This document shows positions 46,301 through 59,092 of a stretch of DNA of 64,000 bases, piece after piece (within the stretch, counting starts at the first letter, position 1; the number at the start of each line of letters is the position of its first letter). Under the pieces are notes generated by a model. That model was not told where the DNA came from and did not search any database. It saw only the letters and a program-made list of their open reading frames with translations. Both the position numbers and the translations under genes were made by a program. Origin of the DNA: Fasciola hepatica (Eukaryota > Platyhelminthes > Trematoda > Plagiorchiida > Fasciolidae); the NCBI GenBank assembly GCA_948099385.1, contig CANUEZ040000165.1, positions 3,856,501 to 3,920,500 of the forward strand, in the 5' to 3' direction.

Positions 46301-48684
46301 TGATCAGCAAGTGTGTGTTTGTCTACCGCAATCATGTCTTCTTTCTTTTTTTGTTTTACTGTTTTTCATTAGACAATCATTTAGTAATATTGCACGAGAG
46401 ATAAGAGTAATTTCCTCCATTTAGTAAATATCAAACTGTAAAATGGAGCATTATTCGGTGGTCGCGGGAATGGAACACAAATCATGAAGGTCCGTCGTTG
46501 ACGATGGTGAACGTCTGACCACGGCCCGCCAAAATTCAGTGTCTGTTATTATTTTTCATCCGAGACTTAATTACCTCGTGATCATATTAGTTGAAGTGTA
46601 AGGCAATGGATGAGTTCTGTAAGGAGCATTGCACCAGAATGAAGGGACAAACTGCATAGAATTTTCTAACATATAAAATTTTCACACGTATGAACTGTGT
46701 TCGCAATTATATAAAAAACGATACATTTCATAATTCAGCTATTTTTCAACGAATTCAGTTTACGGCTGTTACAGAACACACGTAGTAAAATACACCATGC
46801 CGCAGAAGTGCAAAAGATAGAGTTTACAATAGCCAAAACACGTGGCTACGAGTCAGCATACTGAAAATCTTTGATTCCAAACATTTGAATATTACCCATT
46901 ACTGGTCACTGCTATAGACAATCATGGTTTCGTGATTTATGCACTGCCGTCTAATGGATGCAATCACGTGACACGGGCAATATTACTTTCTCAGTGCCCA
47001 TTCTGGCGATTCATGTGTGTTTTCACTGAACCTCGGGGAACTGAACGGCAAATTAGACTCATCAAGAATGGCATGTGAATTCCTCAATCACGAATGTGTT
47101 CTCCGCCATTTTACTTGTCTCTTGCTCGACAGGTAATTTGGATTCCGTAGGCATATTTTGGCAGAAATTTAACTGCGTTCTGCTTATTTGAAGAAAAATG
47201 AGAAATTTGGGGCGGTTAACTTTGGTCCAGTCGATAGACGTATTTGGGATCACCATTTCTCAATCTCTGCCCAGTAACATGAAGTGTCTATAATCTGTCA
47301 AGTGACCAAGCCTTTACTATCTTCTTCTCCTGGTGGTCACGTGATGCTCGTTCTCTCACCATCAGTATTGGGATATCTTCGCACCTAGGAGATAAAACCC
47401 CTCTCGCGCCAAAGATTTTGATGACTAAATGATAAAAATGTGTGGCTGCTTCTCAAAAAGAAATATACTTTCATGAACTAAAATCCAGACATTCATTACG
47501 GTACAAGATATTTAGAAAAGTATTTTGCAGGGATAACAATATGTTTCAATGCCAAATACTTGAAGGAACTTCTTTTTAAAAGATAGATAAAACCGGTAAT
47601 CACGTGACTGGATATGGATGTAAATCACCTAATTAAAATATATACTACTTCAATTCTAAATACCCTATTCCTCTATTTATTAGACTTCACCTTTGAAAGT
47701 TTCAATGAGAGTATCATGAATAACTTATTCCCCAGTAGGCAGCGAGATTTATAAACCAAGACCTGAGTATTTTTGTATCTCCACGGCTGGTGGTGGAGTG
47801 GATTAGATCGTAGACGAGGTAAACTTAGGCGCGATGGTTGAACTTACCATTGTTGTTTCTTGGCCAGTGATAATTTATTATCCAAGGAACGGTCACCCAG
47901 AGCGGTTTTGGGCTGAAAAATATTCCACACACTACTTGCACGTGATTGTGACAAGCATATTCCATATCTCAAGTTTATATCTATCTGTTCTCCATTGAAA
48001 CCTTATTCACTTGTGTTTGTGAGTGGATGCTTGCCATTGGCCTCATGCAGAAATGTGCAGTCGTAAACTATCGGCGGTTAATAAAATAATAATATACCTC
48101 CATCTACTGAGATCCCTGTTTGTCAAACTTTCCCATTCGACTGAGACAACCAATGGCAATTTACTGTAGGACAACCACTTTACCTGTGATTGTTGTATTC
48201 AGTTCGACAGAACATAAGTCCATAAAATGTGTAACTGACTCAGGATTCACAACTGGCGCGTGGTTATCACTCGCTTTCTGAACTACCCTACAAGTCATCT
48301 TCTCACCAATGTTTATCCTGTTGTCATTGAGGCTGCTTTTATTAGTATGAATACCACTGATGGTCTGTAATTGGAGTTGAATATACATGGGATGAGGCTA
48401 TGATGTTGTTCCCGTCTCATGATCGACAAGTTCAAAAAATTAGATACTGTTCTCCTCCTCAGATAGGTTCTTTCATATTCGAAATACAGAGTTGCACAGA
48501 AGGGATATCGAAAACAATTTATTGGAGAACTACCAAAGTATTCTGATTATCATTATGGTCAACGAAGCTCCTATGAAGTCATCCATCACAGGAGTCGATT
48601 GCTTTGCGGGAAACAGGTTGTTACCATTCGAAGCCTGTGACAAAATGATGGCATATCATATATTGTATATGTTCGACAAACCTC
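46301..48684. other. No gene recognised
   Basis: AT-rich. A minus-strand frame at 47062-47256 includes MPTESKLPVEQETSKMAENT after a fair acceptor-like tract, but it is too short to call. The segment near 47780-47840 has a vaguely tRNA-like GGTGGAGTGGATTAGA without a B box. Confidence 0.35.
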
Positions 48685-48848
48685 TGACGGTCAGCCCGAA
48701 TAGTCTAGTGTTCACGTTTTCGACTCACAATCATTCACCCTCAGTTCGAGTCCCCGTGGGGGCTCGCTGGATGTGCACTGCTTCTAATTCCTAACAAGAA
48801 GGATGCTTTTTCACTGGTAAAATTGACGTCCACACTGCATAATGAATC
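48685..48848 (+). mobile_element. Hammerhead SINE, copy 4 (best preserved head)
   Basis: The only copy on the plus strand. The head is the most complete: CAGCCCGAATAGTCTAGTGTTC at the acceptor/A-box side, anticodon loop CTCACAA at 48724-48730 (CAC, valine, with T33), B box AGTTCGAGTCCCC at 48742-48754, and GGGGGCTC closing the acceptor. GGATGTGCACTG follows as the 5' strand of ribozyme stem I. The core is decayed, but TCCT and AGGA still pair as stem II. The element ends at AATGAATC. Confidence 0.85.
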
Positions 48849-50479
48849 ACACTTTACAGATTCAGTCTTCTACTACTCAAGCAATCTGCATTCATCGTGT
48901 AAATGTAACCATACACGTTCATAATTGAACGCTTTCGTGAAGCTGCAAAAATTGATCCCGAGTTGATCCAGTTCATTTACTGTTACATACTGGTTCCAAA
49001 ACATTAGCTCTGATTTGCTGTCTCTGATGTCGTTTGTGTGAATACATTCCTCATTTTGCATATCCACATTCACCATTCAGCTAAACTGCATCAGCAGTTG
49101 TTTTACTGAGATTATTCCCTTATTTCGGGTTTTTGTGTTTTGACTCACTATGAACTAGTATTCGTTCATGCTTATGTGCCATTCAACTCACTGAGACTGC
49201 GTTGAGTTGCCATCATGAGGATGTGGTTTGTGATGACATAGATCCAGTAAATACTCTCACCAAAAGGAATTACCTGTATCTCATGGAAACCTACACGAGA
49301 ATCTCTAGAGGAGGAGAAAACATCGACTGCTCAGGAGTTTCTTGTATCATTTCTGAACCCCTTGTTTAGGATAACTTTTCTCATGTATTGGGCACATTGT
49401 GTCAAATATTGAAAATGAATTAGAACTTGTGTAGTATGGGAGTAGTGATCTTACTTGGATGGGTGGGGGGGAGTTGCACGTGACCAATATGCAAAACGCA
49501 ACCAGAACAAATTCCATGAATCGAAGCTCAGTAATTGCATCAACAGGCACGAACGCCTACATCAAACAACAATATGGATACCTCCAACCAGCCCAATACA
49601 TGTGAATAAGAGAAGCCCAAAGTAAGTGGGTTGGATATTCTTCCACTGACAGATGAATTTCCTTTCTTTCCTTTATCTCTTACTTTTGGTAATTTTCCTT
49701 GCTTCCATCCGGTGAAATATTTTTAAATTCAAACATTTTTCATCACACGATGATAACTCAAGTCGTTTATGCAACTTCACCCCAGTCAGTGGTTGTCTCT
49801 TAAGGTATTCAGGTCAGCTGCCTACACGATGTATCTGATTGCACGAATCTGCAACTGGAAATTGCGCGATTACTCTCAAATGCCGAATCCCAATTTTCCT
49901 AAAGAAAAACAGACAGTGCATTCAGAATGCCTGTTACAGAACACACCTGTTATCCACACGCAGGTGCACCGTTACAAATTTCTCGGCTCTCGTAATTCCA
50001 TTACATACACATGATCAAACCATGTGATCAGCACTGAGCATCCAAATTTCCCACCACCTCCCAAATAAGGGCTCTGCAATAGAAACTGTATTCCTACCCA
50101 GAATTCAAATGTTTTGATGAAATCGTTTAGTTATCGTATGTTAGACATATGACAACACATCTGTTATGTCAAATGTTCAGTAAGCTGAATGAAGCGTAGA
50201 GAGAGCAACATGGCCTACTTCACTTCTCTGGCAGCTTTGATTTGTTAAACTGATAATGTAAGGAAACTGAGGTTTGAGACCATAACTGAGTGATCTTAAA
50301 ACACTCCTGCAGTTCTCCTCAATGAACAACTTCATTCGTCAAATCATCTGGCCGAGGAGTCATCAAGCACCTATTGCTGTGCAGACGTTTTCGCCCACCA
50401 ATAGTTGTGTCGTAGCAGCAAATGAAGATAATCAATGCTGTTGTTTGAATGGGATTATACTCAGTCCTTTTAGCAGCCA
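48849..50479. other. No gene recognised
   Basis: AT-rich, with a G-rich run near 49463-49474. Short frames only. Confidence 0.4.
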
Positions 50480-50944
50480 GTGACAGATCACCTCACTTTC
50501 CCCGCTCCAGAAACTAGCAAATTCTCGAACTTGTCACAACTATTCGTTAATGGGGACTCATTTGAATGTGGTCACCGCAAAGTGACTAAATATTGTTGGC
50601 ATTCCGTTTATTATGAATTACGAATCGGCAGTTCAAATATATGTAGATCTGTTCCACATACTTAGAGTGATCAGCCCCAATCAGATTTGAAGCTGCTGGA
50701 AGAAAACATCACTCTTCAGTATCGCGTGATCCTTACCCGCAGACGTATGGAGCCAGACCTAAAGCAAAGCAAATCGTCCGGCATTCATATGCGCGGCCGA
50801 CGGCTTTTGATATTTATTCAATTAAACATTGGTATCACACCCGTTCTTCCGCTGTACTGTCCAAAACCCCATTCTGTGAACCATGCGACTAGCTGGGAGT
50901 GTTATAATGATAGAATAATCCCGAATGTACTGATGTCTCGATGA
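50480..50944 (+). pseudogene. Coding-like frame with one stop, unidentified
   Basis: One plus-strand frame is open for 155 codons apart from a TAG at 50663-50665. The second part (LEENITLQYRVILTRRRMEP and following) has ordinary coding composition. No domain is recognised and no splice sites were judged convincing. It could be an old gene fragment or chance. Confidence 0.2.
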
Positions 50945-51984
50945 ATCAAAATGAGGGAAATTCCAGAAATTCCCGATTATATCTTTTCATCAAAAGTAAT
51001 TATGTAAGACCACTGTAATTTTACTGACACCAGTTTCTTCCTTGTCTGCGGCATTTAGGTACGTAAAATGCATTGAGAGCTTACTTCTAATCTCTCGGCT
51101 AATACAGTTAACAGAAAATGTATCCAAAATAGAACATTTTTCTCCCAGACCTGGTTTAAAACAGAACTCCACTTAGTGTCTCGAAGGACAGTTCAGCAAT
51201 TCGCTTTTCTCTCTTCCGATAGATTCTGTTTTACTTCTTTCCAAATCACCATCTAGGATGAGATCTGACAAGTAATTGGGAGTTAGATTTCACAAGAATC
51301 TACCATGTAGAACTCACAATCAAAAGAGTATTGAAATATTGGTACAACCTTGATTTCAAACAAGAAAACTCAGACAATTTCAGGAACCGCAGTCAGACAT
51401 TTCCAATTTCGCTTTCGAAATGTTCGTTCTATCTTGAAACTTTCTCCAGCCTTCTAAAATAGGATAACAATACTCTGCGCCACACCTTGGTTGAAATCAT
51501 TGAAACTCTTTCTGCTGTTCCCGTTGATCAGCCCACTGAGGCATGTTTTCAACCAAATCCAAAAGATACGCCAGTACCCTACTCACCCAATACACATTGA
51601 CCTGTTCTTTTTCGCTTCACTTCGTCTATCTGTTCTGCTTTCCAGTAGCTTCTCTCTAGAGTTGACGTATGTAAAATCATGTTTTTGGTTTTGAACAATG
51701 GGGTGAACATAAAAGCTCAATTACCTGCAAAACTAAGTTTTGCCCAACTTTCTGGTTTATTGAAACACATCATTTCAAACTCACTTATGTGCTCACAGAA
51801 CGTATAACTAGCACGGGGAGCCTAAACTCTTACAGATAATTCCAAATTGGTTTGCATTTCTCGTATTCAAAACTCCAGTGTCGAGTGCTGTTCATCCCAT
51901 CGGGAAGTGACCGATGAGACTGGTTCAGTGAATCAAACCAGAACAGTTGTTGTGTCTCATTTGAACAGTGGTGCACGAATTTAT
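50945..51984. other. No gene recognised
   Basis: AT-rich with pyrimidine-rich patches near 51600-51660. Nothing supported. Confidence 0.4.
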
Positions 51985-52150
51985 TCACCCACGTTATTCG
52001 CACCCACATGGCCGTACTGCAAAAGCCCCTGTAGGAGGAATGTCACCGGTTCGATTTCGGCTCACGGCGTTGGAATTTTGAATGAGATAGATGTAGGTAT
52101 CCTTGTGTCACAACCGAGATCGGTTCGGAGTGTATCGAAAATTCGATGTG
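51985..52150 (+). repeat. Dispersed repeat R2, copy 1 (tRNA-like SINE?)
   Basis: CCGGTTCGATTTCGG at about 52047 is B-box-like. The end block TGTCACAACCGAGATCGG plus TTCGGAGTGTATCGAAAA (52106-52142) recurs with few changes at 61668-61706. It is followed by an AT-rich tract. The head is poorly preserved, so SINE status is inferred. Confidence 0.55.
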
Positions 52151-52427
52151 CAATGTGAAATGCTATGGTACAATTTTATTGTTCAATACAACAGCGCAAT
52201 CAAAATCTTTGGTAGGCTGTCGACGTGTCGGTCGTCACGGGTATCCTTTTTAAGACTGGTTTTACAACGGAATGCTTTGGAAGTTGTGGGTGGATTTTCC
52301 ATTATTCTGCCACTTGTGACATCTAATTTATCTTTTGATTTTATAATTGAGTGTGATGATGTGCTACTGTAATTTGGGGTGGGGTATACTCTGATCCATA
52401 TGCAGAAAGTCGAAGATCCTCCGGCGT

Positions 52428-52511
52428 GGCCTCGTAGCTCACCTGGTACAGCACTCGCGATACTAGAGCGAGGATAGTGACCATGCGTGGGTTCGAGTCC
52501 CGCCGAGGCCA
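52428..52511 (+). mobile_element. tRNA-like SINE head with perfect acceptor stem
   Basis: GGCCTCG (52428-52434) pairs perfectly with CGAGGCC (52504-52510), followed by A as discriminator. The A box TAGCTCACCTGG and B box GGTTCGAGTCC are consensus, and the T stem pairs GTGGG with CCCGC. The D stem does not pair, the anticodon loop has nine bases (GATACTAGA between CTCGC and GCGAG), and the variable region is an unpaired 14 bases. It is therefore not a working tRNA but a recently tRNA-derived SINE or pseudogene. Its antisense translation gives the familiar artefact string RRDSNPRM. Confidence 0.7.
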
Positions 52512-53559
52512 AGGACTTTTCACTTTTGGATCACCTCAAAAAATGTGGAAACGTCGACACTTGGTTATAGTCCCTAACAATGATTTCGACATTGTCATCG
52601 ATCCTAGGTACAAAGAAACATAGTTGTGATTCAGCAAAAGATTGCTCTAAACTTTCATAGCATTTGGGGCTAATATAAATAGTTTGGATAATTGTATTGA
52701 CGGAAGAAAATGATACTGATTGTGCGGCAACGCTTAAAATTGATAAGTATGACAACGCCGCTATCTCGTATCTCTTTAAGCTCATGTTTATCTAAAAATA
52801 GCACAAAGGCTTTGTATTTTCAAAAGTAAGCTCATTCATTTCCACAATCACTCAAGTCTCTTAGAGGTACTACACATACTACAGAAGACTATTCCCATGA
52901 TGAAACACCTTAGGTACGAGTACAGTGAAAAGGCAAAAGTTCATTCCTACATTTCATATCATTTGATCGTGTGCGCTTAAGCGCGGTCTGCCATGTGGCT
53001 CTTTTTGAATCCAACGGGTTAGCTCCGTCTTATACTGACGTCATTATATAACGAGAGGCCTGTGAATTTTCTTTACATTGTCACGAATATTTGTTCCGAA
53101 GACAATAATTCAACGGATGGCAGTGACAACAAGAGTGGGTTCAACCGTGGCAAGCATGATTGTAATGCTGCCATTTAAACGGTGAGCGCGTGGATTATTT
53201 GATGATCTGCCATGCGACCACTATTGCTTCATCGACTACAATCAAATTGCTTCTGTTCATAAATGCATGTGAGGATATATCCGTAGGCAGAATTTTTCCG
53301 AACACATAACTGAAGGCAGAATATGATTTCAGTGCCACCGATAATACAACACAAACAAACGATCATTTGAAATTGGTTAGGAATGTGGGTAGTCCTCGAA
53401 AGTTTTGTATTTTCCCACGCATTATAAATCTATTCACATCTAAAATTACTTTATCGATATTCTAACAAACTACAAGATCAAACATGTGTACAACCAAAAG
53501 GTAATAAATCAAATATTGAGAACAGTGTACGGGTTATGTTTATACCTTTCAGCTGATTG
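52512..53559. other. No gene recognised
   Basis: The first part may be the body of the tRNA-like SINE. The rest is AT-rich without identifiable content. Confidence 0.4.
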
Positions 53560-53885
53560 AATTTGCGATCAGCTGATTGATTGGTTCATTGATTGCATAA
53601 TTGACTGACTGAGTGACTGGCCGATTAGGTGATTGATTGGCTATATGACGAACTCGTTGATCAATCATTTACTTGATTTACCGGTTGATTGGTTATTTGG
53701 TTGATTCAGAGTTTTACTGGTTGATTGAATGATTGATTCATTGATCTTTTGATAGATTGGCCGGTTGATTGATTATTTGGTTGGTTCACAGTAAGTCTGA
53801 TTGATTGAATGATAGACTGATCGATTATGTGATCTTTTGATAGAATGACTATTTGGTTGGTTGACTGATTGCTTTGACTTTCATC
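53560..53885. repeat. Degenerate GATT/GGTT minisatellite with an approximately 85-bp duplication
   Basis: About 325 bases dominated by TGAT and TGGT units. Within it, a unit beginning GGTTGATTGGTTATTTGG near 53683 and another beginning GGTTGATTGATTATTTGG near 53764 share the same order of sub-motifs, including GATCTTTTGATAGA. This indicates a higher-order duplication on top of the four-base repeat. Confidence 0.85.
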
Positions 53886-55116
53886 TAGGTGGAATAAACC
53901 TACTTCAAGTGAAATCTGCAAGTAACAATAATTTTCGCTTAGAAAAACTAATGAATATCTAACAATATATTTTTTCACAAGGTAATTTTGGGCAGTAAAT
54001 ATATTCTGTGCGACCAAGGACAGGATGTAAAGGTTTTCGGCTGAACTATGATTTGGGATTTCTTTGTAAGTGAGCCTGTTGAGCATTGGTAAAGTTCTTA
54101 CCCGATGAATTTTGTGCGTCGGATTACACGTTCGTGTTTTCTACTTTTGAAAGATTTGCTCGTCTCTGAAAATAATTCCAAACACTCTATCTGATTGGTT
54201 TTCTTGTTGAGAAGTGCTATTGCAGTGATTGAGACCCTTTCCGTGAAAAAAATCGTGGATTCAGTGTGTTCGCTTAGGGACCCTGGACACTTTCGAAAGG
54301 AAAATGGAATTAGCTTTGATAACTGCAAACTGGGATCTTTTTCACTTTCACACAACCAGAATATGTCTCCAAAAATCCAAACGTTTTGCACTGCACTAAT
54401 CTTTTTCGGCTGAGGGTAACAAACCGCAACAGGAAAGAGCTCAGTGTTTCACCACTCACAAAGTTACAGAGAAGGGTCACAATTTTCGAATCGGTAAAGG
54501 TGGCATATTCCACTTTAGTGAATAAATTCTGATGTCAATAATTCTGAAGAATTAGGAGGATTGCACAGCTTTTGATTTAGGCTCACAGTGGTTGAAACTG
54601 TAAAAAATGACAATAATTTCAACAGAAACCTTCAAACAATGACTGATTGTGAAAAAGTCTGCGGATCTTGGACATTCGATTTGTCTGAGAGATAAATAAA
54701 ATATGGGGAAAAAGTGGGTTAATTTAGTTCCAAGAGTGAAAAATTACAAATCTGTGATACAAAAAGACAATGGGCTGCACTGAAATTCGAAGCAGCTCGT
54801 TTCCTTTCGTCACATAAACTGACTGAATAAATCTGTTGAATGATTTCTTCAACAGGCCAACAACTTTGTTCATCGATCCAACAAGAGATCGACTCAAATG
54901 ATCTCGCATCCATCCAGTACGACATCTCTCAAAGATAATCGACGGCAAAATGTATTGTTCGAGTAGTGATTCTGACGTCCAATTAGGAAGAAATGTTTTG
55001 AATCATTTTATGCCCAAGAGTTTCAAACTATTGTGAACTCGTACGATCTCCAAAAGAATAAATAAAAGTGAATGAAATTGACTTGAGTAGCTGACAATTA
55101 AATTTCTCTGATAAAC
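53886..55116. other. No gene recognised
   Basis: AT-rich. The minus-strand frame reaching 54086 is mostly translated minisatellite. No other content identified. Confidence 0.4.
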
Positions 55117-55296
55117 GGTTCATCATGTAGTAAAATAATCTAACTAACAATAGAAGTCATGGAATCACTGTACAGTTGTAATTTGTATGCTTAAACCGAT
55201 CGGCAGTGAACATCCACCAAAAGCCCGCTCATAATCAAACCTGAGTTGAACGATTCGGAGTGGAAATTGTAGTCATCAGGCTATCTGGGCTCGTTC
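55117..55296 (-). mobile_element. Hammerhead SINE, copy 5
   Basis: On the minus strand GAGCCCAGATAGCCTGATG opens the head and GGGCTT closes the acceptor. GGTGGATGT then leads into the ribozyme region. Stem I is TCACTG (55209-55204) with CAGTGA (55170-55165), a compensated G-C to T-A change relative to copy 1. The core and GAAA are mutated. The tail ends at GGTTCATCATGTAG on the plus strand. Confidence 0.8.
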
Positions 55297-56459
55297 TAAA
55301 AGGTTTTCTCAACGATAACACTAAATTATATGGCGTCATTCTGTCATTGATTTTTCCGGGGTGGAAGACTCTCTGATGGACGAGTTCTCCGTAAAAAGCC
55401 GAACGGACAACAACGTCGTCCATCATCATGGACTCTTCTGTGTGAATTACGGCGGCTAATTGTGGAAACAATACATATCAGCCAAAAATGGTCGTAGTTC
55501 ATTCTGAGATGAGATTTGATGCATGATTTCCAAACAAACCATGTGTACGTGAACCGAGTTGAAAATTTTATTTTCACTTGACGGTAGACAGTCGAGGCTA
55601 AGTTTGAAGATTTTTTGATTTTGTTAATTGTACCTCGGCTTAGTTCCTCTTTTCAGACCAAATTCATCGATCTGATAAGTATCTTGTTTTTCGAAATGAC
55701 CCTTTCATACTCGAGCCTTGTAAATACAAACAAAACCGAAGAAAACTTATCAATTTGTCGTTTTTTTTAATTTTGCCACTGTAGACCCAAAAGTCTATTT
55801 TACAATTTCCTAAACGTCGAAATACAGTGTGGAAGCATCCGTCTTTCAACTTTCATTTATTCGTGTGCGGTGTCTGTCATTCAACATTTGATACGTAGGA
55901 AGTGGGTCACATGCAATGCGATTGGCATTTATTTACCTATGTTAACAAATGTGTCACTTCAGATACTTTGAAAATCAGAGAGATATGAACTAGTTTGGGG
56001 GTGCTCTCATTAAACCTTGAGTTATCTTCATAGTTATGGACTGAAGGTGAATGTTTTCTCCATTGAACGGACCGCATTCACAAGCGGCATTCCGTCTACG
56101 GTTCCCTAGGGTCATCTATTCATAAGTTAAACTTGCTTAGTGCGCAAAAATATTAGCTGATTTTCTTACTATCCTCTGTCCTCGTGAATGGTCGTTTATA
56201 ATTCGATGAATTGTATATCATCAGATGAGCAATGTCTTGAGCATCCTTGTTTTGTTCCTTCCCACTAACTCCAGTGAGAAGAAATTCTGCCTCACAGTTA
56301 TCTCATTTTATTCAAAGAAAACAGATAGTTTGTATAGGATGCAAGAGTCACTGACACCAATCGTCGCACCACAATCTAGGTGGTTCGAACTGGCATCAGG
56401 TTGAGTCTCTTCTAATTGGTTGATTGATGATACACCCCACCTCCACCACCACCACCACT
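55297..56459. other. No gene recognised
   Basis: AT-rich. A trinucleotide CCACCA run at about 56443-56458 immediately precedes the LINE endonuclease fragment. Confidence 0.4.
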
Positions 56460-56720
56460 TGACGCGAATGTTTGCTCGTCCCATCGATGCTTTGTTCTAT
56501 CGTTCGGGACTCTGTTCGCTCAAACTTTGGTCTGGATATTAGACAGGTGCTGACGGATTAGCTGTTAGAGAGACTTGGTTATCCATCGATCATGAGTCAG
56601 ACCATACCCTTACATTCATCAACGGCTTTATCAATGACCAGAAATAGCTGCTTGAATCTCACCACTATTGTAGGGGTACTAATATGAAACTGAATGACTA
56701 TGCAGTTGTCATTATAGTCA
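56460..56720 (+). mobile_element. LINE endonuclease fragment
   Basis: The frame reads a PIDALFYRSGLCSLKLWSG segment resembling the N-terminal VRSLxxKxDAL block of LINE endonucleases. LAVRETWLSIDHESDHTLTF follows, with the ETW block at 56570-56578, and then INGFIN and HHYCRGT. This is the first third of an APE-type endonuclease on the plus strand. No RT follows, so it is a truncated or deleted copy; which of the window's LINE families it belongs to cannot be told because the others lack this segment or are diverged. Confidence 0.7.
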
Positions 56721-59092
56721 AGATAAAACTGAGTGAAACTGGGGAATGTAGTCACGTGAGCAAAGTACATGGAATTTTCCAGAGCGTTTTCAGTTGAACG
56801 TGGAGTGTATCAGACTACCAGTAGCTTTAGTCCTATCAACATGCGGAGCATCAGCTTTGTAAAGATATTTTACTTATAAGCTGCATATTTCAAGCACGGT
56901 GAAGAACAATAGCTCACGTATTATTTCAACATGTGTTTGATTCAGTTTGAATGGTACTTCGTACGGTTACACCAACCGTTATGTTCAGATGTTTCTGCTC
57001 ATCGCACGATTACAATCCATCGAACACTGCCTGCAGTAGCCGAGTTTGGAGCAGTAGCGCACCTCCGAAAAATAGCAGAGGTTTTGCAGGCTTACTATTC
57101 TTTACCTTTTTGCTCATCTGTTTACGGGAATACTGTCCAACACCCAATGGTAATCGGCTGCTCTGTCTGAGGAGGTTTTTTGACCTAATACTGAGCTACT
57201 CTTACGGAGTTCATTCGTAGGGGGTATTGCAATAATGAGAAAGAATTCAGCACAAAACTTGGACTGCAGTTAGCTTCCTTTTTCGCGCTTTTCATCTCAT
57301 AAATTTTAACCAATAATTTGTAATGATGTCCATTCATCAGATCCCCGAACATGGGTCAGTATCTGAGATGGAGAAGGCCCAAATCGGAAACGTGCTGTTT
57401 CCAAGTAGTTTTTCTTTGTCTAGTTACCAGTCAAGCGGATAGCCATCGCGCTTTGTAATATAGTCAGTGTTAATCTACTGATGCAACTCCGAGGCATACA
57501 CACAGAACCCCCATTTCATTATTGTACCAGGACCTAACTGACATCGCACAGATACGCAGTTTATGTTGGTCTATGAATAAAATCTGTGCTTTCTGTAAGT
57601 ATCTTTGATGGACCATGTTCTTCTCGTTGTATAAGTCCTCCAACCCACCGGGCTCAGTTTTCGCAGAGATGTATTACTATTGGTTGAATTATTCAGACAA
57701 TGATGGTGGCCATAGGAAACGTGTTATTCATAAAGCAGAGTAAAATACTATTTCAACATCAAATCAAATATAAAACTGTGTGGTAATAATTATTCTATTT
57801 TTGCTTTTCTACTATTTTAACCAATGCTTCGTTGCTTCTTTGTATAGATGAAAGAGACAGAATACTTCCTGTTCCGTACTGTGTAATTTCCGTAAGTTAC
57901 AGTAAACAGTAATTAAACACTCCATTTTGTTATTTCATTTGGTGATCCTCTTTGTTCACAGCTTGTCACTCATCATGGGACTGGGAGGAAATTGCTTTCC
58001 GATTTCTCTTCTGAGAAACTGGCCAAATTAGTTGCTTTCCCATCTGCACTTCAGAAACTCGGTTTGGTAGGATAAACTTCTTAGTGAACGGATTAACCAC
58101 TCTTCGACGCACTCAATCAGCCACAACTCCAACAATGCACAAGGGTGGCGAGTGATTCTGTGCTTCTTCACAAGGACTTTCATAACCTAATCCTAATCCA
58201 TCTCTCGAAATCACGAGTACGGGTTTCATCATACTGGCAACCGAAGTAGCCTACAACAACGATGCGATCAGGAAAACAACAATAGGGGACGAATGCGTAA
58301 ATCTCACACCCGAATGGATGCAAATCTGTGGAGTAAACAATGATACCGATTGCGCGTAGGGTAGATGGAATCATTTCCGCAATTGGATAGGATGAATTCT
58401 CATCCCAACGCATCCTTCCTTTCCCTTTGCGTTCCTCACTACCTTTAGGAAAATCGAGGTTTCATGATAATCAACCGGTCTTTTAAAAGAAGACAGCCGT
58501 GATGTCGTAGTTAACCACAGTCGTCATTGTCAACCGATTCCAAGAAAACTCCAAGTTGGATGATTTGTATGAGTGAATTTCACGCGGCACTTATTGTGTG
58601 ATGTTATTTATGGAACAATTGTGTTCAGCCTGAAAAACATCTATATTTCTATAAAAACTTACATTGTACAGTCGGCGAAACTTGGTTCGCATAGTCGACA
58701 TTTTACATGATTCGTCAAGAAATTTGTTCAAAGAGACGTAAACTGGATCACTATTCACGGAAACGAGAAAATTTTATTAGCTGAGAGACCACATTCCAGG
58801 AACACATTAGGAATTGTTTCTGTGATACAAATTCATCGGAATATCTCCAAAAGGAGATCCATGCTTTTGCGCATCACTCATTACACAGATGATTTCAGAA
58901 CGAAACGCGATGAGAAGAAACCAACCAGTCCGATTTGGGAAGTGAAATTACCCGCATGATGAACAAAAAGTCGAAAGTATTTGCATTTGTATTTGTGTCA
59001 ACAGATGTCCATATTTTAGTCAAAACTCGGTTGGCCTTTTACATTTCAGCGGACTGAGGAAATAAACAAGAACTTTCACGTAGCAAAATTTA
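56721..59092. other. No gene recognised
   Basis: Two overlapping frames at 56931-57220 lie in slightly GC-richer sequence and could be further LINE remnant, but no block is identifiable. The rest is AT-rich. Confidence 0.4.

Noticed and set aside
52183..52523. Minus-strand frames of 109 and 60 codons
   Set aside because: Antisense translation of the tRNA-like SINE, a known type of artefact.
53706..54086. 126-codon minus-strand frame with Asn-Gln-Ser repeats
   Set aside because: Translation of the GATT minisatellite.
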